64,000 nucleotides of DNA from Gracilimonas sp. (GTDB lineage: Bacteria; Bacteroidota; Rhodothermia; Balneolales; Balneolaceae), in assembly GCF_017641085.1 (NCBI RefSeq), contig NZ_JAEPPI010000001.1:558001-622000 (forward strand). The letters run 5' to 3'. A program made the translations under genes and the position numbers. The stretch's first letter is position 1. Each line of letters starts with the position of its first letter. Under the pieces are notes generated by a model, which was not told the origin of the DNA, did no database searches, and saw only the letters and a list, made by a program, of their open reading frames with translations. Positions 1 to 9,716 of this stretch are shown here, one piece after another.

Positions 1-1245
1 TACCACATTTACGATGTAAATCCTGCCGAAGTATTGGCAAACAAAGGAGCAAAAGCCATTATCAACATTTCGGCTTCTCCCTTCAATAAAGATAAACCGG
101 TGTCCCGGAAAAGAATGCTTCAAAATCATGCCCGGAAGTTAGGAACACCACTTTTTTATGTGAATCAGGTGGGCGCCCAAACCGAGCTTTTGTTTGACGG
201 TGATTCCCTTGCTTTTGATGGTTCCGGAGAGATGAAAGCTCGATCCAAGAGATTCGAACCGGACTACATGGATATTATCTTCAATGAAGAAGATCAGTCG
301 GTTGAAGCTATAACGGATGTGGAGGCAAACTTTGAAACACCGGGCAAAGAGCAGGTTATGTTTGAAGGTCTGGTAATGGGAGTTCGCGATTACCTGAAAA
401 AATCCAACGCCGCCGATAAAGTGATATTAGGTCTGAGCGGGGGAATTGACTCTGCCCTGGTTTGTACGATTGCGAAAGAAGCACTCGGGGCAGAAAATGT
501 AAAAGCTGTGACGATGCCATCGAAGTTTTCATCGGCAGGAAGTGTCTCCGATTCAGAAAGGCTGGCGGAGAAACTGGGGATTGAACTCCTGGAAATCCCC
601 ATAAAAAATATTTACGAAGAATACCTGAATGCGCTGGCTCCGGTTTTTGAGGGAACTGAATTCAATGTGGCAGAAGAAAATCTGCAAAGCAGGACCCGTG
701 GTGATCTACTCATGGCCATTGCGAATAAGTTTGGATATATGCTGCTGAATACAGGAAATAAATCCGAAATGGCTGTCGGTTACTGCACACTGTATGGCGA
801 TATGGCCGGGGGATTATCCGTCATATCCGACGTTTACAAAACCGAAGTTTATGATATTTGCCGCTGGCTGAATGAAGAATATTACGGGGAAGAAGTAATT
901 CCGGAGGCCATTCTTACCAAAGCTCCAAGTGCGGAATTACGCCCAGATCAAAAAGATTCAGATTCTTTGCCCGACTACGGAACTTTAGATACCATTTTGA
1001 GATACTACCTGGAGGAGCAGCGATCAAGAGAAGAAATCATCAGTAGCGGCTTAGACGAGCACACCGTAGATAAAACCCTCCGATTGGTAGATTTGAACGA
1101 ACACAAACGATTCCAGGCACCACCCGGGCTAAAAGTGTCCGCAAAAGCCTTTGGAACCGGGCGCAGATGGCCATTAGCGCAACAATGGACCGGGCAAGAG
1201 AAGCAAATCATTCAATCCGGAAAAATTAATAAAGAAGGGCGCTAA
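1..1245 (+). CDS. nadE: Glutamine-dependent NAD+ synthetase, C-terminal part (5' end outside window)
   Basis: The frame is open from base 1, so the gene begins upstream and only its last 414 codons are present; full-length enzymes have about 540-550. The first ~60 residues are the end of a nitrilase-type glutaminase domain (INISASPF, FYVNQVG). The synthetase domain follows with the ATP-pyrophosphatase P-loop SGGIDS at bases 436-453, then NTGNKSE and the GDMAGG stretch typical of NAD synthetase. The enzyme amidates nicotinic acid adenine dinucleotide with glutamine and ATP in the cytoplasm. A TTG at 34 is in frame but is not a credible start because homology continues upstream of it. The tryptophan-cleaving genes at 24-28 kb could feed the same cofactor pathway, but that link is only inferred. 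Confidence 0.95.
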   Translation, partial: YHIYDVNPAEVLANKGAKAIINISASPFNKDKPVSRKRMLQNHARKLGTPLFYVNQVGAQTELLFDGDSLAFDGSGEMKARSKRFEPDYMDIIFNEEDQSVEAITDVEANFETPGKEQVMFEGLVMGVRDYLKKSNAADKVILGLSGGIDSALVCTIAKEALGAENVKAVTMPSKFSSAGSVSDSERLAEKLGIELLEIPIKNIYEEYLNALAPVFEGTEFNVAEENLQSRTRGDLLMAIANKFGYMLLNTGNKSEMAVGYCTLYGDMAGGLSVISDVYKTEVYDICRWLNEEYYGEEVIPEAILTKAPSAELRPDQKDSDSLPDYGTLDTILRYYLEEQRSREEIISSGLDEHTVDKTLRLVDLNEHKRFQAPPGLKVSAKAFGTGRRWPLAQQWTGQEKQIIQSGKINKEGR

Positions 1246-1344
1246 TTCGTTGTTTTCTTCGTTGATGTTGCCGTGAGTTCTATTCTCCCAATTCTATACA
1301 ATAATTAGTACTTTAGACAATCATTTTAAAATCATCTCTAATAC

Positions 1345-3351
1345 ATGCTTAAGAAGTTACGAAAAACGGCTATTGCCATAACCTGTTGTATGTTTATTGC
1401 ACCCGGCATTTCTGCCCAGGACACCACTGCAACACTCGATTTAAAAGAAATGCCATTGCGGCTTTTGGATTACAAAAGTCCTATGCAAGGTTTGCAGGAA
1501 GGTGATGGAATAACCCAGCAACCGGCCATGCAGGAACTGGATAACTTCCAGAAAGATATCATGAGTCGCATTTCGGATATCTATCGCATACACATTAAAG
1601 CGATGGAAGCCCAGGTAAGCAATGATCCTCTGGAAGCAGAAGCTCAGATTAATGATGCCGTAGCTGCCACTCAGGGACTGTTGGATGATTATCCTGAAAT
1701 CCGGGGCGACCGGCGATTTACCGAACTGTACCGATCCGTAATTTCAGAATACCGACAGTTTTATGGTATCACGGAAGTTGGGAATGAGCCTGAAGGAGAG
1801 ATTTTTGCTATTCAGGAAGAACTGTTTTCTGAAGATGACAGCTGGATGAACGAAGATTATGACTTCCCGGAAGACCTTCCACTGAATAAAACGGATGTTC
1901 CGCTTATTCAGAATGACAAAGTAAACCGCCACCTGGTTTATTATACGTTACGTCGGCCTGAAGTAATGGAGACGTGGTTACAACGAGCAGTTAAGTACCA
2001 ACCTATGATGCGCAAGATCTTTAGAGAAGAGGGCGTACCCGAAGAACTTACATACCTCGCTTTTATTGAAAGTGGATTAAACCCAAGTGCACGTAGTTGG
2101 GCTGCTGCTGTTGGAATGTGGCAGTTTATCAGGGCAACCGGCTCCGTTTATGGACTGGAAGCTAACTGGTGGATTGATGAGCGTCGCGATCCCGAAAAAG
2201 CAACCCGTGCAGCAGCACGTCACTTAAGAGACTTATACAATATTTGGGGTGACTGGCACCTTGCAATGGCGAACTACAATATTAGTCCGCGTGGGCTGAA
2301 ACGAGCCATCAACAGAGCGGGTGGAGTTGAAGATTACTGGGCAGCTTATCCATATCTGCCAAGAGAAACCCGTGGGTATGTTCCCGGCTTTATTGCCACA
2401 ACCTTAATTGGGATGAACCCTGAAGAATTTGGATTCCAGAAAAGCTATCCCGGTGAGCCCTATTCCTACAAAGTAGTAGAAGTTGACGGGTTAATGGAAC
2501 TGTCGGATTTAGCAGCTGCTGCAGGTATCACCACTGAAGAACTTAAAGAATACAATCCTGAACTGCTTCGCTGGGCAACCCCTCCGGGAGGAAAGTATCC
2601 ACTGAAACTGCCTGTTGAAACGGACAGAGAAGAATTTCTGGCTGAGTACAATGAGATTCCTAAAGAAAGCCGAAGCCAGAACATAACCATGCATACGGTT
2701 CAAAGGGGAGAGTCTCTGGGAATTATTGCTCGTAAATACGGAACTACTGTAGCCGGTTTGTATGGCTCCAATGAAAACCTCTCCAGTACTATCTACCCCG
2801 GGCAGAAAATTGTAGTGCCTCTTCCTCAGGGAAGTGCTACACAGATTTCTGCCAACAAACCCACAAACCAGCAGCGAAGTGTGACTACCAGACGGTCGTC
2901 CTCATCTCAGGTTAGTGCCCCTGCAAATTCAACAGCCGTGACCTATAAAGTGAAAACAGGTGATACGGTTGGGCATATTGCTGAGTGGTATGATGTAAGA
3001 GCGTGGAATATCCGCACGTGGAACGGCATCGGCAATACCATAAGGGTAGGGCAGTCGCTTACCATTCATGTGCCAAAAAGCCGGAAGAGCCATTACGAAA
3101 AAGTAAACGAAATGAGCTACGCCGAGAAGCAGGCTATCGAGCGCAAGCAGCGCCGTGGAGAAGACATTTTTATCGCATCCGCAACATCAACCGATAGCGA
3201 TAATTATACCACCTATACCGTTAAGCAAAACGACACCCTTAGCGAAATAGCAGAAAGCTTTGGCGTTGGCTTAAGTCAATTGAGAAGCCTGAATAATATC
3301 TCCGGAAACCGGATTTATGTAGGCCAGACTCTCAGAATTTCTGCCAACTGA
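1345..3351 (+). CDS. Membrane-bound lytic murein transglycosylase D-like protein with LysM repeats
   Basis: 668 aa with a signal peptide (residues 1-24, ending GISAQ). The transglycosylase (SLT) domain covers about residues 215-345. It contains the catalytic-glutamate motif FIESGLNPSA (Glu242), the GMWQF motif and AMANYN. Three LysM peptidoglycan-binding repeats follow at about 450-495, 535-575 and 622-668, each with a GDT/GES...IA core. The predicted role is cleavage of glycan strands to anhydro-muropeptides in the periplasm, fitting the recycling genes at 43-58 kb. The domain order matches MltD. There is no lipobox cysteine after the signal peptide, so lipid anchoring is not supported. The CtpA-like gene starts 4 bases downstream, so the two are probably co-transcribed. 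Confidence 0.92.
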   Translation: MLKKLRKTAIAITCCMFIAPGISAQDTTATLDLKEMPLRLLDYKSPMQGLQEGDGITQQPAMQELDNFQKDIMSRISDIYRIHIKAMEAQVSNDPLEAEAQINDAVAATQGLLDDYPEIRGDRRFTELYRSVISEYRQFYGITEVGNEPEGEIFAIQEELFSEDDSWMNEDYDFPEDLPLNKTDVPLIQNDKVNRHLVYYTLRRPEVMETWLQRAVKYQPMMRKIFREEGVPEELTYLAFIESGLNPSARSWAAAVGMWQFIRATGSVYGLEANWWIDERRDPEKATRAAARHLRDLYNIWGDWHLAMANYNISPRGLKRAINRAGGVEDYWAAYPYLPRETRGYVPGFIATTLIGMNPEEFGFQKSYPGEPYSYKVVEVDGLMELSDLAAAAGITTEELKEYNPELLRWATPPGGKYPLKLPVETDREEFLAEYNEIPKESRSQNITMHTVQRGESLGIIARKYGTTVAGLYGSNENLSSTIYPGQKIVVPLPQGSATQISANKPTNQQRSVTTRRSSSSQVSAPANSTAVTYKVKTGDTVGHIAEWYDVRAWNIRTWNGIGNTIRVGQSLTIHVPKSRKSHYEKVNEMSYAEKQAIERKQRRGEDIFIASATSTDSDNYTTYTVKQNDTLSEIAESFGVGLSQLRSLNNISGNRIYVGQTLRISAN

Positions 3352-3355
3352 TTTT

Positions 3356-4999
3356 ATGACCAGGAAAGGGAAATATAAAGCAACCTTTGCCACAGCGCTG
3401 ATTATACTTGCTTCGGCAGGGATAGCTGCACAGCAGACGGATATCTATTTCCTGATCAAAAAGAACTTTAGCATTTTCAGTAATGCCTATGAAAATGTGG
3501 CCCTGGAGTATGTGGATGAGGTAGATCCCGAGATACTCATGCGAAATGGTATTGATGCCATGCTCGAAACATTGGACCCCTACACCGTCATGTTCAATGA
3601 ATCTCAAAACGAGCAGGCCGAAATCATGTCGCGAGGCAATTACGCTGGCATCGGTATTGAAGCCGGCTATCGTGACGGGGAAGTGGTTGTGATTGCACCT
3701 ACTGAAGGCGGCCCGGCCGAGCAAGTCGGCATCAGGGCCGGAGATGTGATTGTTGCCGTTGATGGAGTTTCAACCGAAGGACTTCAACCCGAAGAAGTAA
3801 ATGCGCTGACAAGCGGAGAGGTCGGATCAGATGTTACCATTTCCATAGAACGTTTTGGACTTGATCAAACGCTGGATTTCACCCTCAACCGGCAGCGCAT
3901 TGAAGTGAGCAATATTTCTTATTCCGGTTTGATTGGGGAAGAGGGAAAAACCGGTTATGTTAGACTCACTCAGTTTGGCAGTAACTCTGCTGAGGAAGTC
4001 AGACAAGCCATGATTAATTTGACGGAGAGCACGGAGCTGGATGGTTTAGTGATTGACCTAAGGGACAATCCAGGAGGTATTTTACAGGAAGCCGTAGGTA
4101 TTATCGACAAGTTTATTGAGCCCGGCATTACCGTTGTGGATATACGCGGGCGAGTAGCAGAGTATAACCAAACCTTTGCAACGCGAGAGCCTGTTATGTT
4201 CGACAAACCGGTGGTGGTTTTGATGAATGAGGGAAGTGCCAGTGCCTCAGAAGTACTTGCCGGCGCTCTTCAGGATTTGGACAGGGCTTTGATAGTCGGA
4301 GAACAGAGTTTTGGGAAAGGGTTAGTTCAGGTGGTTAAGCCATTGCCGTATAATACATCCCTGAAGATCACTATTTCGCGTTACTACATTCCAAGCGGCA
4401 GAAGTATTCAGTCTATTCAGTACACGCATCAGGGGCGGAATTCTGCGGTTATGAATCAAGACTCATCCAAAAGAGAATTCAAGACCCGCAACGGCAGAAC
4501 GGTGTATGAAGGAAGAGGCATTGAGCCCGATGTGGAATCTGGAAAAGGCGACCTGAGTATTCTGGAGATAGCCTTGCTCCAAAAAGGAATGTATTTCGAT
4601 TTTGCTACTGAATATGAAGCCACACATGATTCCTTTGTCTATGATGCATTACCTGATGACGTTTTTGAGGAATTCAGAAATTATCTTACCGAAAATGGCT
4701 TTGATTTCGCCACTGAATCCGAGAAACTGCTAAACGAGTTGTCTGCCCAGCTTAGAGGAGTGGATGGTGCCGAAAATCAATTAAACGGACTTAGAACGGC
4801 TATTTCCAGAGAAAAGGAGAAGCAGTTTACAGAAGATGAAACTGAAATTCGCAGAAACCTTTATCTCGAGTTGGTTTCCCGATATGAGGGGCAAACAGGA
4901 AGGGTGGAAGCCGGACTTAAATCAGACCCGGACGTACTCAAAGCCCTTGAGTTTATTGCCAACGAAGCAGAAATGAATAAGCTGCTTTCAGGGGAATAA
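3356..4999 (+). CDS. S41-family C-terminal processing peptidase (CtpA/Prc-like)
   Basis: 547 aa with an N-terminal hydrophobic export segment (about residues 8-25). A PDZ domain lies at about 95-170 (YAGIGIEAG, AGDVIVAVDG). The S41 catalytic core follows with LRDNPGG, GSASASE (probable nucleophile Ser296) and SFGKGLVQ (Lys321). The 25-residue Ser-Lys spacing equals that of E. coli Prc. It should trim C-termini of periplasmic or envelope proteins. The C-terminal ~130 residues are charged and helical. The start ATG is 4 bases after the transglycosylase stop, and the stop is 3 bases before the PHP gene start, so this is a tight operon. Pairing of a Prc-type protease with a murein hydrolase is biologically reasonable because Prc controls hydrolase levels in other bacteria; here that is inference. 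Confidence 0.93.
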   Translation: MTRKGKYKATFATALIILASAGIAAQQTDIYFLIKKNFSIFSNAYENVALEYVDEVDPEILMRNGIDAMLETLDPYTVMFNESQNEQAEIMSRGNYAGIGIEAGYRDGEVVVIAPTEGGPAEQVGIRAGDVIVAVDGVSTEGLQPEEVNALTSGEVGSDVTISIERFGLDQTLDFTLNRQRIEVSNISYSGLIGEEGKTGYVRLTQFGSNSAEEVRQAMINLTESTELDGLVIDLRDNPGGILQEAVGIIDKFIEPGITVVDIRGRVAEYNQTFATREPVMFDKPVVVLMNEGSASASEVLAGALQDLDRALIVGEQSFGKGLVQVVKPLPYNTSLKITISRYYIPSGRSIQSIQYTHQGRNSAVMNQDSSKREFKTRNGRTVYEGRGIEPDVESGKGDLSILEIALLQKGMYFDFATEYEATHDSFVYDALPDDVFEEFRNYLTENGFDFATESEKLLNELSAQLRGVDGAENQLNGLRTAISREKEKQFTEDETEIRRNLYLELVSRYEGQTGRVEAGLKSDPDVLKALEFIANEAEMNKLLSGE

Positions 5000-5002
5000 A
5001 GC

Positions 5003-5854
5003 ATGCCTCTTAAAGCAGATTTACATATCCATACCACCTGCTCCGACGGCCGTTTATCACCTGAAGAAGCCGTGCAAGTGGCCAAGGATAAAAATCTGGC
5101 AAGCCTGGCGATAACGGATCACGATACCTGTCAGGGGTATTTCAAAGCTGTTGATAAAGCAAATGAGTTGGATATTGAGCTCATTCCCGGTGTGGAGATT
5201 ACATCCGTGCTGGCAGATAAAGAAGTTCACATACTTGCCTATTATTTTGATCCCGATACCAATTATCTGGAAGAATTCCTGAAAGAGCAGAAGAAAGCCC
5301 GAAAAAACAGGATTAAAGGGATTATTAAAACGGTGAAGAAGTCGGGAATTGATGTTGAGTATGATGAGGTTTGGGCAGAGGCAAACGGAGCGAATATCGG
5401 CCGGCCACACCTGGCTCGGGTGCTTACCCAGAAAGGATATGTAAGCAGCCCTAAAGAGGCTTTTATCAGGTACCTGAGCAATCAGAAATTGGGTTCTATT
5501 GAAAGCACTTATCCTGATTACCGGGAAGTGATTGAGATCATCAAAAATGTGGGCGGAGCCAGTGTGGTGGCTCACCCCGGAAGGTTTTATTCTTCGGATG
5601 AAATGCGGGCCTTTGTAGATGCAGGCATTGACGGTGTTGAGTGTATTCACCCCAGTCATAATTTCAAGCTGCAAAAAAAGTACACCGAATTTTGTGAGGA
5701 GCACGGATTATTGATGACCGGAGGCAGTGATACCCATGAAGGTGTCGATGCCGGATATACCAATTTGGGTGTGGTTACGATTGCCTACAAGCATATTGAG
5801 AAAATGAAGAAAATGACGGAACAACGAAAAAACATTACGGAAATTAAGAGTTAG
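5003..5854 (+). CDS. PHP-domain phosphoesterase (RNase AM / nucleoside 3',5'-bisphosphatase type)
   Basis: 283 aa. The N-terminus carries PHP metal-binding motifs LHIHTTCSDG and ITDHDT, then PGVEI, VAHPGR and a C-terminal GGSDTH motif. This arrangement is that of the stand-alone PHP proteins of the YciV/RNase AM type, which remove 5'-terminal nucleotides or dephosphorylate 3',5'-nucleoside bisphosphates in the cytoplasm. No polymerase or other domain is attached and length is normal. It starts 3 bases after the protease stop and ends 1 base before ribH. The exact substrate cannot be told from sequence. Confidence 0.85.
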   Translation: MPLKADLHIHTTCSDGRLSPEEAVQVAKDKNLASLAITDHDTCQGYFKAVDKANELDIELIPGVEITSVLADKEVHILAYYFDPDTNYLEEFLKEQKKARKNRIKGIIKTVKKSGIDVEYDEVWAEANGANIGRPHLARVLTQKGYVSSPKEAFIRYLSNQKLGSIESTYPDYREVIEIIKNVGGASVVAHPGRFYSSDEMRAFVDAGIDGVECIHPSHNFKLQKKYTEFCEEHGLLMTGGSDTHEGVDAGYTNLGVVTIAYKHIEKMKKMTEQRKNITEIKS

Positions 5855-5855
5855 T

Positions 5856-6326
5856 ATGGCAGCAGAGTTAATAGAAGGCGACACAAATCCCGGAAAAGTG
5901 AAAATTGGCATCGTGGTATCAAAATGGAATTCCATGATTACCGATAAGATGCTGGACGGGGCTTTAAAAGCGCTTAAAGGTAATGGGATAGAGGAAGCGG
6001 ACATCACGGTAGTAAAATGTCCCGGCTCCTATGAAATACCGTTAACCGTGCAAAAGGTTCTGGAGAACCGAGACGTAGCCGGTGTGGTTGCCCTGGGAGT
6101 TGTGATAAGAGGAGGAACACCACATTTTGACTACGTATGTGACGCTGTTAACCGTGGAATTACCGATTTAATTTTAAAACATAATAAACCCGTGGCGTTT
6201 GGAGTTTTAACTACCGATGATGTGAAACAGGCGATGGAACGAGCCGGTGAGAAAGGGAATAAGGGTGGAGAAGCCGCTTTGGCCCTTTTAGAGATGATAT
6301 CAATGGAACAAAAACTAACTTCCTGA
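5856..6326 (+). CDS. ribH: 6,7-dimethyl-8-ribityllumazine synthase
   Basis: 156 aa, normal length for the family. Recognisable motifs are GIVVSKWN near the N-terminus, CPGSYEIP, ALGVVIRGGTPHFDYV with the catalytic histidine, and FGVLTTDD. The enzyme condenses 5-amino-6-ribitylaminouracil with dihydroxybutanone phosphate in the penultimate step of riboflavin synthesis. It lies alone, away from other rib genes, inside an envelope-themed operon; such scattering of ribH is common. The ATG is one base after the PHP stop, suggesting translational coupling. Confidence 0.96.
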   Translation: MAAELIEGDTNPGKVKIGIVVSKWNSMITDKMLDGALKALKGNGIEEADITVVKCPGSYEIPLTVQKVLENRDVAGVVALGVVIRGGTPHFDYVCDAVNRGITDLILKHNKPVAFGVLTTDDVKQAMERAGEKGNKGGEAALALLEMISMEQKLTS

Positions 6327-6340
6327 AAAGATTATTTACC

Positions 6341-7228
6341 TTGATAAAGGACAAGCAAAGCTCTAATTTTCAAAGCTTCAAAAACAGCCCAAAAAATCAC
6401 TTGAAAGAGCTTACTTTAACAAACACCGTACAGACTGAAGACGATAAGAAGAATCAGGAAATCCTGAAGAATTCAGGCGAGATTCCTCTTCATATTGCCA
6501 TAATTATGGATGGCAACGGTCGGTGGGCTAAGAGTAAGGGAAGTATCAGGCTGCATGGCCACAAAGTTGGAGTTGACTCGGTTCGGGACATTACAGAATC
6601 GTGTGCTCAGCTGGGTGTTAAATATTTAACGCTGTATGCTTTTTCAACGGAAAATTGGGGACGTCCATCGGCAGAAGTGCAGGGCTTGATGAGATTGTTG
6701 GTTTCCTCACTCCGTAAAGAGGCTGAAAACCTGAATAAAAACGATATCAGGCTGGCCACCATTGGTCAGATGGACCGCTTTCCAAAGAATTGCCAGAATG
6801 AGCTTCAGGAGGCTATTGAGCTCACCAAAGATAATAAGCTGCTGGAATTGTGCCTGGCACTGAGTTATTCCGGACGATGGGATATCACCGAGGCAGTTAA
6901 GAAAATAGCTCATCATGTAAAGGAAGGACGTTTAGACCCCGACCTTATCAACGATCAAATGATAAGTGACCACCTTTCGACCGCAGATGTTCCCGATCCG
7001 GATTTAATAATCCGTACCAGTGGGGAGTATCGCATCAGTAACTTTCTATTATGGCAGCTGGCATACTCCGAACTCTACATTACGGAAACCTACTGGCCGG
7101 ATTTCAGAAGAGATGAATTATACGAAGCCATTCGTTCCTATCAGCAAAGAGACCGAAGGTTTGGAAAAATTCCATCATCCAAAGACGAAAACTCCTATTC
7201 ATCTCGTTTAGTTAACAAAAAATCATAA
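6341..7228 (+). CDS. uppS: Isoprenyl transferase (undecaprenyl diphosphate synthase)
   Basis: Motifs IIMDGNGRWAK with the catalytic Asp, LYAFSTENWGRP, LSYSGRWDI, and RTSGEYRISNFLLWQ...YSELYIT identify a cis-prenyltransferase that makes the C55 lipid carrier for peptidoglycan from farnesyl diphosphate and IPP. The family is usually about 240-255 aa. Here the frame allows 295 aa from TTG 6341, with a ~50-residue polar N-terminal extension of no recognised domain. Another in-frame TTG is at 6401; no ATG exists before the catalytic motif, so the start is uncertain. It lies 14 bases after ribH and 16 bases before bamA. Confidence 0.94.
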   Translation: MIKDKQSSNFQSFKNSPKNHLKELTLTNTVQTEDDKKNQEILKNSGEIPLHIAIIMDGNGRWAKSKGSIRLHGHKVGVDSVRDITESCAQLGVKYLTLYAFSTENWGRPSAEVQGLMRLLVSSLRKEAENLNKNDIRLATIGQMDRFPKNCQNELQEAIELTKDNKLLELCLALSYSGRWDITEAVKKIAHHVKEGRLDPDLINDQMISDHLSTADVPDPDLIIRTSGEYRISNFLLWQLAYSELYITETYWPDFRRDELYEAIRSYQQRDRRFGKIPSSKDENSYSSRLVNKKS

Positions 7229-7244
7229 GCATTAACCAAAAGGC

Positions 7245-9716
7245 GTGTTGTTACTTTTGAAAAGATTACTTTTTGCAACCTTATTGACGTTCGGCTTCAC
7301 TTCTCATCTTTTACAGGCTCAGGATATTGAATTAACCGACCCCACTACACTCACCCCGGCCGAGTATCAAATTATGGAGGTAACGGTTGAAGGGAATAAA
7401 AACACCCGCGAGCAATTCATTAAAAATGCCAGTACGCTGGTTGAGGGAAGCTCCATTACCTATCCGGGTGGAGATAAACTGACAAGAGCAATCAGCCGAC
7501 TTTACCGGTCAGGACTCTTTTCAGATATCAAGATTTTTGTTACAGATCGAACTTCTACCGGAATCAGTTTTCTTATTAAAGTAGAGGAGCAGGCACGCAT
7601 CCTGGAGTATAAGTTAAAGGGTATTAAGCGTTCAGAGCGACGTGATTTGGAAGATTTGCTGGTTTTAACCCCCGGAACGGTAATTACTGAATCCGCTATT
7701 GGTCAGGCCAAGAACACGATCCGACGTTTTTACGAAGATAAAGGGTATTGGTACACGGAAATTGAAACCAGCACAAAAGAAGTGGAAGGGGTGGAAGACC
7801 GTGTTCGACTCATTTTTGACATCAAGCCGGGAGAACGGTTAGAGGTTAAGGACATTGTTTTTAAAGGTGCTGATGAGTTCAAAGACCGAAAGCTGCGTCG
7901 TCAAATAAAGCCACTTAAGGAAGATGCCTGGTGGAAAATTTTTGGCAAAAAGGTATTTAAAGAAGAAGAATTTGAAGAGGGAAAGGAAAGTGTGTTAACC
8001 TTCTACCGTGAAAATGGATTCACCGATGCCCGAATTATAAAAGATTCGGTGTACACGTACGAGCATGACGGATTATTCAAAGATAAAACCGGACTCAAGG
8101 TAGTGGTGACTATTGAAGAAGGCCCGCAATATAAAGTCCGTGATATCACCTGGGACGGAAATACGGTTTACTCCAATGAAACGCTCACACAGGTGCTGGG
8201 TTTTGAGAAAGGGGACATTTTCAACCAGAACAAATTTGAAGAAAATTACAGCTTTGGCGAAAGCAGCGTTAGCAGTTTGTACCAAAATAACGGATACCTG
8301 TTTTTCAGGGCTGTTCCAAATGTTACGAAAGTTGCTGAAGACTCTCTCGATATCCACTTTGATATTTATGAGGATGAAATTGCCACTATTCGCCACGTAA
8401 GCTTCTCCGGAAATACACGAACTCACGATGATGTAGTACGCCGTACGTTGAGAACCACTCCCGGAAATCGCTACAGCAGAGATGCCGTTATCCGAACCAT
8501 TCGTGAACTTGGTACGCTGGGCTTTTTTGATCCGCAAAACATTCAACCCGATATTTTACCGAACCGTGAAGATAAAACCGTTGACATCAATTATCGCTTA
8601 GATGACAGCCAAAGTACCAGTAACTTTGAGTTTTCCGGTGGTTATGGTGGCCCGAGTATTGGTGTGATTCTCTCTGCCCGGGTTAACTTCAATAACTTCT
8701 CGTTAAAACGTGCTTTTGAAGATGGCGGCTGGACTCCAATCCCTTCCGGTGATGGACAGAAATTATCATTGGGTGTTCAGGTTACCGGTACAGGTTATCA
8801 GAGCTACAGTTTTGGTTTCCAGGAGCCATGGTTCCAGGGTAAGCCTACATCGGTTGGGGTGAATGTATCTTATAACTTGTTGAACTACAGAGGTTCCACG
8901 GAAAGAAATGAGCTGTTTTCAAGCTCAGTTTCCATGGGTAAGCGTTTGAAGTGGCCGGATGATTATTTCTCTACACAGTCAATTATCGGCTACCAGTTAT
9001 ACAATATTGAAGGGAACTCTTCTTTCCTTGCAGACGGAACTTCCAGCCTGTTAACCTTTGAGCAAGTGCTGGAAAGAAATTCTGTTGATAACCCAATTTC
9101 TCCGATGACGGGTTCTAAATTTACGCTTTCGTTTGAAGCGGCCCCTCCACTGCCGGGATTCTCTGAATATTATAAATTGACATCGGCCTACCAGCATCAT
9201 GTGCCGGTTGTTGAAAAGCTTGTGTTAACCAGTCAGGTGCAATATGGATACATCGGTTACTTTACTGATGACAAGCGAAGTGAGCTGAATAAGTTTTTAG
9301 TTGGTGGTACGCAGTTACAACAGCGTCAAAGCTTTTTGTATGATAACATTGACCTGCGTGGTTACCCCGGTGGTACCACAACCAGTATTTCTCCGATTGT
9401 TGATGGCAGAAAAGTAGCCGGAACAATGTATAGTAAGTATTCACTTGAAATGAGATATCCGGCCGTTTCCAACGAACAGGTTCAGATTATTCCTTACGTT
9501 TTCACCGACGCAGGTAATTCATATCTTGACTTCAATGATTTCGATCCCTTCCGTGTAAAAAGATCAGCCGGTTTGGGAGTTCGATTATACCTTCCCGTGC
9601 TGGGCTTGGTTGACCTGAGTTACGGTTATCGTCTTGATGGCGTTACGGTACCAAACAGTGCTGATGTACAGCCGGGGAACTGGGAATTCTTATTTAACAT
9701 AGGAGCACCGTTCTAA
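7245..9716 (+). CDS. bamA: Outer membrane protein assembly factor BamA (Omp85)
   Basis: 823 aa with signal peptide (about residues 1-27, ending LLQAQ). Several POTRA domains fill about residues 40-430 (for example VTVEGNKNTREQ, DIVFKGADEF, DITWDGNTVYSNE, HVSFSGNTRTHDDVV). The C-terminal half is the transmembrane barrel (FGFQEPWFQGKP, DLRGYPGG) and ends with ...FNIGAPF, a terminal aromatic beta-signal. It inserts beta-barrel proteins into the outer membrane. The start is GTG 7245, with an AAAAGG just upstream; TTG 7257 is a possible alternative. The first Skp gene begins in the bases of the bamA stop region (ATG at 9716), giving direct coupling between the assembly machine and its chaperones. 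Confidence 0.96.
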   Translation: MLLLLKRLLFATLLTFGFTSHLLQAQDIELTDPTTLTPAEYQIMEVTVEGNKNTREQFIKNASTLVEGSSITYPGGDKLTRAISRLYRSGLFSDIKIFVTDRTSTGISFLIKVEEQARILEYKLKGIKRSERRDLEDLLVLTPGTVITESAIGQAKNTIRRFYEDKGYWYTEIETSTKEVEGVEDRVRLIFDIKPGERLEVKDIVFKGADEFKDRKLRRQIKPLKEDAWWKIFGKKVFKEEEFEEGKESVLTFYRENGFTDARIIKDSVYTYEHDGLFKDKTGLKVVVTIEEGPQYKVRDITWDGNTVYSNETLTQVLGFEKGDIFNQNKFEENYSFGESSVSSLYQNNGYLFFRAVPNVTKVAEDSLDIHFDIYEDEIATIRHVSFSGNTRTHDDVVRRTLRTTPGNRYSRDAVIRTIRELGTLGFFDPQNIQPDILPNREDKTVDINYRLDDSQSTSNFEFSGGYGGPSIGVILSARVNFNNFSLKRAFEDGGWTPIPSGDGQKLSLGVQVTGTGYQSYSFGFQEPWFQGKPTSVGVNVSYNLLNYRGSTERNELFSSSVSMGKRLKWPDDYFSTQSIIGYQLYNIEGNSSFLADGTSSLLTFEQVLERNSVDNPISPMTGSKFTLSFEAAPPLPGFSEYYKLTSAYQHHVPVVEKLVLTSQVQYGYIGYFTDDKRSELNKFLVGGTQLQQRQSFLYDNIDLRGYPGGTTTSISPIVDGRKVAGTMYSKYSLEMRYPAVSNEQVQIIPYVFTDAGNSYLDFNDFDPFRVKRSAGLGVRLYLPVLGLVDLSYGYRLDGVTVPNSADVQPGNWEFLFNIGAPF

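Noticed and set aside
5057-5704. 215-codon open frame antisense to the PHP phosphoesterase gene
   Set aside because: It lies wholly inside a well-supported gene with intact metal-binding motifs and matches no family.
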